Of a DNA stretch of 64,000 nucleotides, positions 24,290 to 32,334 are shown piece by piece. The notes under the pieces are model-generated. The model did not search any database, was not told the origin of the DNA, and worked only from the letters and a program-made list of their open reading frames with translations. Positions within the stretch are counted from its first letter, which is position 1; every line of letters begins with the position of its first letter. The position numbers and the translations under genes are program-made. This stretch comes from Streptomyces sp. NBC_00250 (lineage in GTDB: Bacteria > Actinomycetota > Actinomycetes > Streptomycetales > Streptomycetaceae), in NCBI RefSeq assembly GCF_036192275.1, contig NZ_CP108088.1, positions 2,294,001 to 2,358,000 of the forward strand, given 5' to 3'.

Positions 24290-25140
24290 ACCCGTACGCC
24301 TTCGGTGCCGAGGTGGTGGATGTGCCAGGAGGCGGCGAGGAGCGCGCCCAGAAGCGCGTCGGAGTGCGCCGCGTCGACGGTGAGGACGGTGAGGCCGGTG
24401 GTGGCGTCCTCGGGACCGGGTTCGGTGACGGGGTTGCCCGGGAGGTGGTCCGGGAGCGGGCGGCGGCCCCCGGAGACGGTGATCCGGACGCGGGGCGCGG
24501 GCAGCCCGGAGTCCGGGCGGGCCGGGTCCGCGGCCTCCCGCACCCGCCCCTCCCTCACCTCGTGGACCGCGTCCGGCTCCCCTGCCAGCCGTCGTGGGTC
24601 GTGGTCGACGAAGACGACCGTCGCGCCGGCCGCCCGGCGTTCGCGGACCGCCGCGTCCAGTTCCGCACGCGCGCCCGTGTCGAGGCCGGTCCAGGCCTCG
24701 TCGAGGACGAGGAGGGACGGGTCGGCGAGAAGGGCCTGGGCCACGGCGACCTTCTGGCTGGTGCCCTTGGAGAGCTCCGCCATGGCCGTACGGGCGTGCC
24801 CGCCCGCCCCGAAACGCTCCAGCCACTCCCCCGCCCGCGCCCGCGCCGCGGCCCCGCCGAGGCCCTGGATCCGCCCAAGGTGGACCAGATAGTCGGTGGC
24901 CGTGAAGGGCAGCGCGACCGGGAAGCGCTCGGGGACGTACGCCGTGCGGGGCGGGCGGCCGGTGACACGGCCCTCGGTGGGCGCGTCGACGCCGGCGACG
25001 AGCCGGAGCAGGGTCGACTTGCCGGTGCCGTTGGCGCCCACGACCCGGATGAGGGTCCCGCCGGGCAGGTCGAGACCGACCTCACGGAGGACCCACGGCC
25101 CCCGGAGGCCGTGTCGGCGCCCGACCCGCTCCAGCCTCAA
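24286..25140 (-). CDS. ABC transporter ATP-binding protein
   Basis: This ATPase of about 284 residues has Walker A GANGTGKST, a signature region ELSKGTSQKVAVAQALL (LSKG in place of LSGG, as in many ABC-2 exporters), Walker B LLVLDEAWTGLD and the switch His in FVDHDPRRLAG. The C-terminal ~80 residues are an extra domain. The start is uncertain: TTG at 25140 overlaps the AIM24 stop and leaves a complete N-terminal fold, but it has a poor ribosome site. It is coupled to the permease downstream. Confidence 0.88.
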   Translation of the reverse strand: MRLERVGRRHGLRGPWVLREVGLDLPGGTLIRVVGANGTGKSTLLRLVAGVDAPTEGRVTGRPPRTAYVPERFPVALPFTATDYLVHLGRIQGLGGAAARARAGEWLERFGAGGHARTAMAELSKGTSQKVAVAQALLADPSLLVLDEAWTGLDTGARAELDAAVRERRAAGATVVFVDHDPRRLAGEPDAVHEVREGRVREAADPARPDSGLPAPRVRITVSGGRRPLPDHLPGNPVTEPGPEDATTGLTVLTVDAAHSDALLGALLAASWHIHHLGTEGVRV

Positions 25141-25811
25141 TTCGAGGTCTTCTGCGGGGTCAGTTCGCTGGGACGGACGACCACGAAGCCCTGGCCCTCC
25201 AGCTTCAGCTGCACCGCCTCGCCCGAGCCGCCGCGGATCATCGAACCGACGGACTGCGAGCGGTGCAGCGAGGTGCGCAGCTGCTCGCTCCAGCCGACGA
25301 CGGCGTCGGTGTCGACGAAGACCGGGGCCTGCGGGGTGACGGGGATGACGATCGGGTTGCCCTCGCAGATCAGGGCGACGTTGCCGTAGCCGGTGAAGAC
25401 GGAGTTGAAGAGGCCGCCGCCGGTCATGCCGGCGCCCTTCACCGTCTTGATCTCGTAGTGGAGGGTGGAGTCGAAGCAGAGCACGTTGCGGCCGTTGACC
25501 GAGAAGGCGTCGCCCTGCTCGATCTCGACGATGAAGCAGTTCTGCGCCTCGTGGGCGAACCACGCCTCGCCCTGGCCGCGTACGGCCATCAGCGCCAGGC
25601 CCTCGCCGGTGACGGCGCGCTTGAGCAGGCCGCCGATGCCCTGGCCCTTGCGCTCGAACTGGAGGTCGCCGCGAAAGGCGATCATCGATCCCTGGCGAGC
25701 GTGCATCTCGCCGTTGACGGTGTATTTGACGGATTTGGCGTTCTGGAGGGTCATCCCCGGAAAGTCCGCGGTCTCGGCGAGGTGTTCGCCGGTGAAAAGA
25801 TCACTCTTCAT
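25137..25811 (-). CDS. AIM24 family protein
   Basis: This 224-residue AIM24 domain (beta-sandwich, named from a mitochondrial protein) has MTLQNAKSVKYTVNGEM, QGSMIAFRGDLQFERKGQG, GEAWFAHEAQNCFIVEIE and SMIRGGSGEAVQLKLEG. I recall Streptomyces homologues starting MKSDLF, so ATG 25811 is preferred over 25820. It precedes and slightly overlaps the ABC ATPase gene, so the three form a unit. AIM24 proteins may bind lipids or membranes; the exact role is not known. Confidence 0.92.
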   Translation of the reverse strand: MKSDLFTGEHLAETADFPGMTLQNAKSVKYTVNGEMHARQGSMIAFRGDLQFERKGQGIGGLLKRAVTGEGLALMAVRGQGEAWFAHEAQNCFIVEIEQGDAFSVNGRNVLCFDSTLHYEIKTVKGAGMTGGGLFNSVFTGYGNVALICEGNPIVIPVTPQAPVFVDTDAVVGWSEQLRTSLHRSQSVGSMIRGGSGEAVQLKLEGQGFVVVRPSELTPQKTSN

Positions 25812-25870
25812 GGGGGGCATCCTGGCCCGGAACTGCCCATTCCTACAAGAATCACTCGTGACGGCAGTGG

Positions 25871-25876
25871 CAGACT
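25871..25876 (+). promoter_or_regulatory. -10 box for leaderless peptidyl-tRNA hydrolase gene
   Basis: CAGACT ends 6 bp before the GTG start, with no ribosome site in between. It fits a common Streptomyces -10 apart from the first base. Confidence 0.35.
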
Positions 25877-25882
25877 TGCCCG

Positions 25883-26569
25883 GTGAGCAGCAACGAGACC
25901 GATCTCCGCGATGAGAAGCCCCAGTTCGTCCTGCCGTTGGTCGTACGGATCGAACGGGACGCGCCGCCGTCCCGTACCGACGCCCTGGAGACCGCCGCGC
26001 GCGCCGTCCTGGAGATCCTCACCGACGACCGCTCCCTCGGCGAGGGCGAGTGGGCCCAGGTGATGACCGACTGGCAGGACGCCCGGATCCGCAAGGTGGT
26101 GCGCCGGGCGCGCGGCGCGGAGTGGCGGCGCGCGGGCGCGCTCCCGGGGATCACCGTCACCGGTACCGAGGCGGAGGTACGGGTCTTCCCGCCGGTCCCG
26201 CTCGACGGCTGGCCCAAGGAGCTGGCCAAGCTCCAGGTCTCGGGCACCGATCTCGACGACCCGGCCGCGCCCGGTCCCGTACCGGAGGGGGCGGCCGTGC
26301 TGTGGCTCAACCCCGAGCTGGACATGTCGGCGGGCAAGGCGATGGCGCAGGCCGGACACGGCGCGCAGCTGCTGTGGTGGGCGATGACGGACGCCGACCG
26401 GAAGACCTGGCACGAGGCGGGCTTCCCGCTCGCGGTCCGGACCGCGGCGGCCGGGGACTGGCCCGCGCTGACGACGAGCGGCCTTCCGGTGGTACGGGAC
26501 GCGGGGTTCACGGAGATCGCCCCGGGCTCGTGCACGGTGGTGTCCGCGTTCCCCCGCCCGGCCGGCTGA
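25883..26569 (+). CDS. Peptidyl-tRNA hydrolase, PTH2 family
   Basis: This 228-residue protein carries a PTH2 domain in its C-terminal half, with the family signature MSAGKAMAQAGHGAQLL and an end motif FTEIAPGSCTVVSAF. PTH2 enzymes cleave peptidyl-tRNA released from stalled ribosomes; this is usually an archaeal/eukaryal type, but actinomycete members occur. The N-terminal ~110 residues (VRIERDAPPSRTDALETAA) are an unassigned extension. GTG start without Shine-Dalgarno. Confidence 0.9.
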   Translation: MSSNETDLRDEKPQFVLPLVVRIERDAPPSRTDALETAARAVLEILTDDRSLGEGEWAQVMTDWQDARIRKVVRRARGAEWRRAGALPGITVTGTEAEVRVFPPVPLDGWPKELAKLQVSGTDLDDPAAPGPVPEGAAVLWLNPELDMSAGKAMAQAGHGAQLLWWAMTDADRKTWHEAGFPLAVRTAAAGDWPALTTSGLPVVRDAGFTEIAPGSCTVVSAFPRPAG

Positions 26570-26607
26570 GCCGGGTCGGCCGGGCCCTGCCCTTCCCCGC
26601 CTCTCCG

Positions 26608-27861
26608 TCAGCGCTCGCGCAGCTGCTCGAACCAGCGGACGATCTCCGTCGTGGCCGCGACGTTCGACCCCAGGTGACGGGAGCCGTGGTAGTCGACGGG
26701 GCCGAGGTCGACGACGGGGACGTCCACGCCGCGCTTCAGGAACTCCGTGCGGCACACCGTGGTGTTGGCCGTGACGGCCTGCTCGTCGCCGGTCGCCGCG
26801 TAGAGCCTGGTCGGTGTGCGCGGAGCCCAGTCCCGGCACACGGCGTCGGTGTCGCGGAGCGCCGCCGCCAGGCCTCCCGTCGGACGCGCGAGCAGCTCGC
26901 GGCCGTGGGCGGTCAGGAGGGCGTCGAGCGTGCCGGGGGTGCCGCGCATCAGCTGCTCGCCCGTGTGCGCTCCGTCGAAGAGGGCCTCGACCGTGTCGGC
27001 GTGCGGGGCCTTGAAGACCTCGTCGGGCCGGTCGTAGACGGGGTGGAGCCGGTTGAAGGCCACCAGGGTGTAGGCCGCGTACAGCACGCCGGACTTGGCT
27101 TCGAGCCGGCCCGCGAGGAGCGCGGGCAGCTCCGAGCCGCCGAAGTCGTAGGCGCCGCTGACCGGGGCCAGCGCGCCCAGCCCGAACCAGCGGTCCTCGC
27201 CCGCCTGAAGCGCCCGACCGAGCCCCAGAGCCGCCGACGCGCCCTGTGAGAAGCCGGTGACCTGCACCTCGCGTTCCAGTACGCGCCCGGTGCGGGGCGC
27301 GAAGCTGCGGGCCGCCCTCAGCATGTCCAGGGAGGCCGTGGTCTCGGACTCGATGTCCATCCAGGGATGCGGACCGGGACCCACGCCCATCCCCAGGTAG
27401 TCGGGTCCGACGGCGGCCGCTCCCGCCGACGCGTGCGCGATCACCGGCGCGGAGACGAACGCGCCCCGGCGCATCGACGGGGAGTCGTCCTTGTGGCTGC
27501 CGGTGCCGTGCGCGAAGGAGACCACCCGCAGCCGCCGCTCACCGCTCAGGGGCAGCGCGAGCAGGCCGCTCGCCGTGGTGGGCCGCCCCTGCGCGTCGAT
27601 CGTCCGGTACACCAGCCGGTAGGCGACCACTCCGTGTTCGACGACGTCGCCGTCGAAACCGGCCCTGCCCAGTTCGTCGGTCACGGCCTGCGCGGAGTCG
27701 AGCGTGTACAGCTTCACGGCGGAGACCAGGGTGCCGCGGGCCCGCTCCTCGTGCCGCGTCTGGACCTGGACCCGGGCCTGCGGCGAGGCGGGGGCGGCAG
27801 CGGCCACGGCCGGTCCTCCCAGCAGCAGAATGCAGCACAGCACCGACAAGCGCGTGACCAC
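26608..27861 (-). CDS. Secreted lipase-like alpha/beta hydrolase
   Basis: This 417-residue exported hydrolase has a signal peptide VVTRLSVLCCILLLGGPAVAA. An alpha/beta hydrolase core shows VVSFAHGTGSHKDDSP (oxyanion strand) and the nucleophile elbow TGFSQGAS. It resembles secretory lipases of the LIP family. The late HGSRH motif is a good catalytic His. GTG at 27861 follows GGAGGA and fixes the start. It probably degrades esters or lipids outside the cell. Confidence 0.9.
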   Translation of the reverse strand: MVTRLSVLCCILLLGGPAVAAAAPASPQARVQVQTRHEERARGTLVSAVKLYTLDSAQAVTDELGRAGFDGDVVEHGVVAYRLVYRTIDAQGRPTTASGLLALPLSGERRLRVVSFAHGTGSHKDDSPSMRRGAFVSAPVIAHASAGAAAVGPDYLGMGVGPGPHPWMDIESETTASLDMLRAARSFAPRTGRVLEREVQVTGFSQGASAALGLGRALQAGEDRWFGLGALAPVSGAYDFGGSELPALLAGRLEAKSGVLYAAYTLVAFNRLHPVYDRPDEVFKAPHADTVEALFDGAHTGEQLMRGTPGTLDALLTAHGRELLARPTGGLAAALRDTDAVCRDWAPRTPTRLYAATGDEQAVTANTTVCRTEFLKRGVDVPVVDLGPVDYHGSRHLGSNVAATTEIVRWFEQLRER

Positions 27862-28078
27862 GATTTCCTCCAAGTGGGCTTCCTGTACGACCCGTTCAGC
27901 CTCGTGCGTCACGCAGCCCGGCGCACTGGTGCCGGCCCCCCGCTCTAGCGGAGGGCCACCCCCCGTTCGGCGTGACCGAAATGGAACCTCAAATCAAGCT
28001 CTGAAGGTCGCCCTCTCGGGGTTCGAACGTTTCCGCCGGGGCCATCAGGTGGGTGACTGAGGACCGAAGGAGGGGGAC

Positions 28079-29506
28079 ATGACGGAACTCGGCATCGGCA
28101 TCGGCTGGCGCCCCGAGATCGCTGAGGCGGTGGAGGGTCTTTCCGGCGTCGACTGGGTGGAGGTCGTCGCGGAGAACATCTGCGCGGACCACCTGCCCGA
28201 CTCCCTGACCCGGCTGCGCGAGCGCGGCGTCACGGTCGTGCCGCACGGCGTCTCGCTGGGGCTGGGGGGCGCCGACCGGCCCGACCCGGCGCGGCTCGCC
28301 GCGCTCGGCGAGAAGGCGGTGGCGCTCGGGGCGCCGCTGGTCACGGAACACATCGCGTTCGTCCGGGCCGGGGGGCCGCTCACGGCGACCCCGCAGCTCG
28401 AAGCGGGCCACCTGCTTCCCGTGCCCAGGACGTGGGACGCGCTCGACGTGCTCTGCGAGAACGTACGGATCGCGCAGGACGCGCTGCCCGTGCCGCTCGC
28501 CCTGGAGAACATCGCGGCGCTCGTCTCGTGGCCGGGCGAGGAGATGAGCGAGGGGCGGTTCCTGGCGGAGCTGGTGGAGCGTACGGGGGTACGGCTCCTC
28601 ATCGACGTCGCCAATCTCCACACCAACCACGTCAACCGGGGCGAGGACCCGGCGCGGGCGCTGTCGGAGCTGCCGGTGGAGGCGATCGCCTATGTGCACG
28701 TGGCGGGGGGTGTCGAGCGGGACGGGGTCTGGCACGACACGCACGCGCATCCCGTGCCGCGGGCGGTGCTCGACGTACTGGCGGACCTCGCGTCCCGGGT
28801 CGCGCCGCCGGGCGTGCTGCTTGAGCGGGACGACGACTTTCCGGCGGCGGAGGAGTTGGCCGATGAACTGCGCGCGATCCGGATGACGGCCGCCGCCGCT
28901 GCGGGGATACGTTCCGCCGGGGCGGCACGGGTGGGCACGGCCCACCAGCACGGCGCCCCGTTCTCACGACCCGCGCCCGAAGCGCCGCTCCTCATAGGGG
29001 CCGGTGCCCGCGTCTCGGGCGGTTTCATGCCCGGCGGCGCGCGCGACGTGCCCGACGCGCCCCTCGCCGTACCGGAGACCGCGCCCGCCCCGCAGCCCGG
29101 GGCCCGGCAGCGCGTCGCCGTCGCCCAGGCCGCCCTGCTGTCGGCGCTGGTCGCCGGGACCCCCGTGCCCGAGGGCTTCGACAGCCGACGGCTCGGCGTG
29201 CAGAGCCGGGCGCTCGCGGCCAAGCGGGCCGGGGTCGTCGCGAAGGTCGCACCGGAGCTGCCCGAGATCCTGGGCAAGGGCTACCGGCCCGCCTTCCTCG
29301 CGTACGCCAGATACCGTCCCATGACGGGCGGCTACCGCCGGGACGCGCTCGACTTCGCCGAGCATCTGCTGGTCGCCGGGCGACCGGAGGATCCGGCGGC
29401 ACGACGGCGGCTCACGGAGTGGTGGCAGGACCGTTCCGGCAGCCGCCCGCCGGGCCGCGCCACCCGGCTCGTACGGGCCGCCCGCCACGCACTGGTAAGG
29501 AGATGA
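28079..29506 (+). CDS. DUF692 multinuclear iron oxidase (MNIO) with fused C-terminal domain
   Basis: This 475-residue protein has a DUF692/MNIO TIM barrel in residues 1-268. Candidate metal ligands and their motifs are H56 (VPHGVSL), E90/H91 (VTEHIAF), E143/N144 (ALENIAAL), D176/N179 (LIDVANLH), H207 (YVHVAGG), D220/H222 (DTHAHP) and E249 (LLERDDDFP). This is the MbnB/TglH type, which oxidises cysteine side chains of peptides. After a Pro/Ala linker, residues 345-435 form a helical domain ([31 protein letters not shown]) that looks like a fused substrate-binding partner. ATG has GGAGGGGG upstream. A cysteine-rich membrane protein follows after 1 bp. Confidence 0.93.
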   Translation: MTELGIGIGWRPEIAEAVEGLSGVDWVEVVAENICADHLPDSLTRLRERGVTVVPHGVSLGLGGADRPDPARLAALGEKAVALGAPLVTEHIAFVRAGGPLTATPQLEAGHLLPVPRTWDALDVLCENVRIAQDALPVPLALENIAALVSWPGEEMSEGRFLAELVERTGVRLLIDVANLHTNHVNRGEDPARALSELPVEAIAYVHVAGGVERDGVWHDTHAHPVPRAVLDVLADLASRVAPPGVLLERDDDFPAAEELADELRAIRMTAAAAAGIRSAGAARVGTAHQHGAPFSRPAPEAPLLIGAGARVSGGFMPGGARDVPDAPLAVPETAPAPQPGARQRVAVAQAALLSALVAGTPVPEGFDSRRLGVQSRALAAKRAGVVAKVAPELPEILGKGYRPAFLAYARYRPMTGGYRRDALDFAEHLLVAGRPEDPAARRRLTEWWQDRSGSRPPGRATRLVRAARHALVRR

Positions 29507-29507
29507 G

Positions 29508-30566
29508 GTGCCCGTGGACGTCCTGACCGCGCTCTGCTACCTCGCCGGCGTCACCGGCATCACGCTGCTCGTCACCCGGGTCGTCCGGACCCGAAGGGGG
29601 CCCGGCGGACCCGTCCACGACCGGTACGAGGCCGCCTTCCTCGACGGCGGCCCCGCCAGGGTCGTCGACACCGCCCTCGCCGCCCTCCACGCGGACGGCA
29701 GGCTGGCGATCGGCGGCCCCGGCATCGTGGCCGTCGTCCGCCCCACCGCGTACGACCCGGTGGAGCGCGCCGTGCTCCAGGCGCACGCCGCCGCCCCGCA
29801 CGGGGCGCTGCACCATCTGCGCATGGCCGTGATGCGGCACCCGGCGGTCCAGGAGATCGGCGACGGGCTCGCGGCGCGCGGGCTCGTCGTCGACCCTGCG
29901 ACCCGGCGCACCACGCTCCGGTGGTGCGCCGTGCTCGGCCTCACGGCCCTCGCGCTGTTCCCGGTGTCGATCGTCCTCACGGCCGTGGACATCGCCGCCT
30001 CCCCCCGGCCCCCGTTCCCGTTCGTCTTCAAGGTGGTGCCGGTGATACTCGCCGCCGGTTTCACGGCGCTGGTCTGCGGGTCGCTCGCCGCCCGGCAGGT
30101 CACCCCGGCCGGCCGGAGCGCGGTCTTCGCGTACGGGCGGGCTCACGCCCATCTCGCGGACCCTGCTCTGCTGGTGGCCCTGCACGGGCTCCGGGCCCTC
30201 CCCGATCCGGTGCTGCGGGAGCAGATCCTGGCCGCCGCCCGGTTCTACGGGCCGCCCCGGCGGCGCGGCGGCGGTGGCAGGCGCCCCGCGCCGTACCGGT
30301 ACGACAGCACGGACGCGGGCGACGACTTCGGGGCGGCCGCCGTGTGGTGCGCGGGGACCAGCGCCTGCGGCGGCGGGGGTGGTGGTGGGGGCGGCGGGTC
30401 CTGCTCCGGCGGCGGGTCCGGGTCGTCGTGCTCGTCCGGGTCCTGTTCCGGGGGCGGCTCCGGCTGCGGTGGGGGCGGGGGCGGAAGCTCGTGCTCCAGC
30501 TCAAGCTCCAGTTCGTGCTCCAGCTCCAGTTCCAGCGGGAGTTCGTGCTCCAGCTCAAGCAGCTGA
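29508..30566 (+). CDS. TIGR04222-like membrane protein with Gly/Ser/Cys tail (candidate MNIO substrate)
   Basis: This protein has 352 residues. It has an N-terminal membrane helix (ALCYLAGVTGITLLVTRVV), a soluble segment with RYEAAFLDGGPARVVDTALA, then two membrane helices (about residues 145-205). The final ~80 residues are almost only Gly, Ser and Cys, with nine cysteines spaced by Gly or Ser runs. I recall this as the TIGR04222 type, often next to DUF692. It starts 1 bp after the DUF692 stop with AAGGAG, so the two are coupled. The tail is the natural target for cysteine modification; I know no characterised product. Confidence 0.87.
   Translation: MPVDVLTALCYLAGVTGITLLVTRVVRTRRGPGGPVHDRYEAAFLDGGPARVVDTALAALHADGRLAIGGPGIVAVVRPTAYDPVERAVLQAHAAAPHGALHHLRMAVMRHPAVQEIGDGLAARGLVVDPATRRTTLRWCAVLGLTALALFPVSIVLTAVDIAASPRPPFPFVFKVVPVILAAGFTALVCGSLAARQVTPAGRSAVFAYGRAHAHLADPALLVALHGLRALPDPVLREQILAAARFYGPPRRRGGGGRRPAPYRYDSTDAGDDFGAAAVWCAGTSACGGGGGGGGGGSCSGGGSGSSCSSGSCSGGGSGCGGGGGGSSCSSSSSSSCSSSSSSGSSCSSSSS
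30489..30556. repeat. Three copies of a 14-nt unit in the Cys/Ser tail
   Basis: tcgtgctccagctc occurs exactly at 30489-30502, 30513-30526 and 30543-30556, all in frame (Ser-Cys-Ser-Ser). The tail seems to grow or shrink by repeat slippage in frame. Confidence 0.8.
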
Positions 30567-30614
30567 TCGACCCTTCCGGTGGCGGGCCCGCCCCGCCTCC
30601 CGTAGAAATCGAAC

Positions 30615-31373
30615 ATGGTCTGGGTTCCGCTGCTGCTCGTGGCGTGTGTCGTGGCCGGTGTCGGCTGTGCGCGGCTCTGCCGGGCGGCGCTCGCGGCGGC
30701 CCGGCCCGCTCGCGGGGACACGTCCGCCGGGGACACGCCGGCCGGGGCCGCGCCGGAACTCACCGTCGGCGAGGCGGCCTACCTCGCCGGCGGGCCGCTG
30801 CGGGTCACCGATCTGACCCTCGTGTCGATGCACCGGGCGCGGCGGCTGCTGCTCGCCCGCACCGGCTGGGCGACGGTCGTGAACGCCGACGCCTGCGCGG
30901 GGGACGAACTGGAGCGGGCCGTGATCGGCGCGCTCGGGCCCGGTGGACAGGCGCCGATTCCCGCCGTACGTCCGGTGGTCGCCGCCACCGACCCCGTACA
31001 CCTGCTCGCGGAGCGGCTGGTCGAACGGGGGCTCGCCGTGTCCGCGTCGGGCCGGCGGGAGGTCGACGCCGGGCTGGGGGCGGTGCGGGCCGGCTTCCTG
31101 CTGAGTCTCGCCCTCGGGACGGCGTCGGCGCTGCTCGTGCCCGCCGCCGAACGGGCCCCGGTCCTCGCCGGGTTCGCCCTGCCGCTGCTCGCGTCGGGGC
31201 TCTGTCTGCTGATCGGGCGGATCGACGTCTACCCGCACACCCGCTGGGCCTCGCCGGCCGGTCAGCGGCTGCTCGCGAGGCTGTCGGTCACCGATCCCCT
31301 GACGGCCCTCGCGACGCGTGGGCCCGCGGTCCTGGAGCCGGAGCTGAGAGCGGCTCTGCGCGGCCGGCGCTGA
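30615..31373 (+). CDS. Tail-less TIGR04222-like membrane paralogue
   Basis: This 252-residue protein has the same layout as the preceding gene product: N-terminal helix (VWVPLLLVACVVAGVGC), a soluble domain with LTVGEAAYLAGGPLRVTDL, and two late membrane helices (GFLLSLALGTASALLVPAA and LAGFALPLLASGLCLLIG). It lacks the Gly/Ser/Cys tail. It starts 48 bp after its neighbour on the same strand, with only a weak ribosome site. The pair may form a heteromer in which one partner carries the modified tail. Confidence 0.8.
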   Translation: MVWVPLLLVACVVAGVGCARLCRAALAAARPARGDTSAGDTPAGAAPELTVGEAAYLAGGPLRVTDLTLVSMHRARRLLLARTGWATVVNADACAGDELERAVIGALGPGGQAPIPAVRPVVAATDPVHLLAERLVERGLAVSASGRREVDAGLGAVRAGFLLSLALGTASALLVPAAERAPVLAGFALPLLASGLCLLIGRIDVYPHTRWASPAGQRLLARLSVTDPLTALATRGPAVLEPELRAALRGRR

Positions 31374-31398
31374 GAGGGAAAGGATTCCGGAGGCGGAA

Positions 31399-31458
31399 CG
31401 ACCCCGGAAACGACCCCGGAAACGACGCCGGAAATGCCCCCGGAAATGACGCCGGTGC
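31399..31458. repeat. Five 12-bp tandem repeats after the tail-less paralogue
   Basis: Units cgaccccggaaa (twice), cgacgccggaaa, tgcccccggaaa and tgacgccggtgc, in a non-coding stretch between that gene and hemQ. Open frames across it are low-complexity shadows. Confidence 0.85.
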
Positions 31459-31603
31459 GGCGCGCGTCATGCGCGCCGCACCCGGAGCCGGACCCGGTGT
31501 CGCTGGAGCGGCAGGCCATGTTCCGCCTGTCGTCTGATCTTCCGGGTCAAGGGGTGGCGCGCCCGGCCGGGAGCCGGGCCACCACCAGGTTTTCGTACGG
31601 CCG

Positions 31604-32317
31604 TCAGGCCAGGCCCGCCACCAGGTCGGCGACGCTCTTGCGGCGACCGGTGTAGAACGGGACCTCTTCGCGGACGTGCATCCGCGCCTCGGAGGCGCGC
31701 AGGTGACGCATCAGGTCCACGATGCGGTGCAGCTCGTCGGCCTCGAAGGCGAGGAGCCACTCGTAGTCGCCGAGCGAGAAGGAGGCGACCGTGTTGGCGC
31801 GGACGTCCGGGTAGCCACGGGCCATCTTGCCGTGGTCGGCGAGCATCCGGCGGCGGTCCTCGTCCGGCAGCAGGTACCAGTCGTAGGAGCGCACGAAGGG
31901 GTAGACCGAGACGTAGTCGCGCGGGTTCTCGTCGGCCAGGAAGGCCGGGATGTGCGACTTGTTGAACTCGGCGGGGCGGTGCAGCGCCATGTTCGACCAG
32001 ACCGGCTCCAGGGCGCGGCCCAGGCGGGTGCGGCGGAAGAGGTTGTACGCCTCCTGGAGCTCGTCGCTCGTCTCGGCGTGCCACCAGATCATCACGTCGG
32101 CGTCGGCGCGCAGACCGGAGAGGTCGTACGTGCCACGGACGGTGATGTCCTTGGCCGCGAGCTGGTCGAACAGCTCCTGGACCTCGTCGGCGTAGCCGCC
32201 GCGGTCCTCGGGGAGAACGTCGCGCAGCTTGAAGACAGACCACAGGGTGTAGCGGATGACCTCGTTGAGGTCCTTCGCCTTCTTACCGGCGTTCGGGATC
32301 TTTTCGGGCGCACTCAT
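31604..32317 (-). CDS. hemQ: Coproheme decarboxylase HemQ (ChdC, chlorite-dismutase fold)
   Basis: This 237-residue HemQ converts coproheme III to heme b with hydrogen peroxide. Family motifs are [15 protein letters not shown], containing the catalytic Tyr region, and [15 protein letters not shown] with the proximal His, then [14 protein letters not shown]. It belongs to the coproporphyrin-dependent pathway of Gram-positives. The start is at 32317 ([11 protein letters not shown]). It follows hemG by 17 bp in the same direction, so they are co-transcribed. Confidence 0.97.
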   Translation of the reverse strand: MSAPEKIPNAGKKAKDLNEVIRYTLWSVFKLRDVLPEDRGGYADEVQELFDQLAAKDITVRGTYDLSGLRADADVMIWWHAETSDELQEAYNLFRRTRLGRALEPVWSNMALHRPAEFNKSHIPAFLADENPRDYVSVYPFVRSYDWYLLPDEDRRRMLADHGKMARGYPDVRANTVASFSLGDYEWLLAFEADELHRIVDLMRHLRASEARMHVREEVPFYTGRRKSVADLVAGLA

Positions 32318-32334
32318 ACGCCTATTCTCGCCCG

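Noticed and set aside
31399..31458. CRISPR-like array
   Set aside because: The repeats are 12 bp without spacers, so this is a simple tandem repeat. No cas genes are present.
31434..31655. Small plus-strand ORF after the 12-bp repeats
   Set aside because: No ribosome site, runs into antisense hemQ, low-complexity product.
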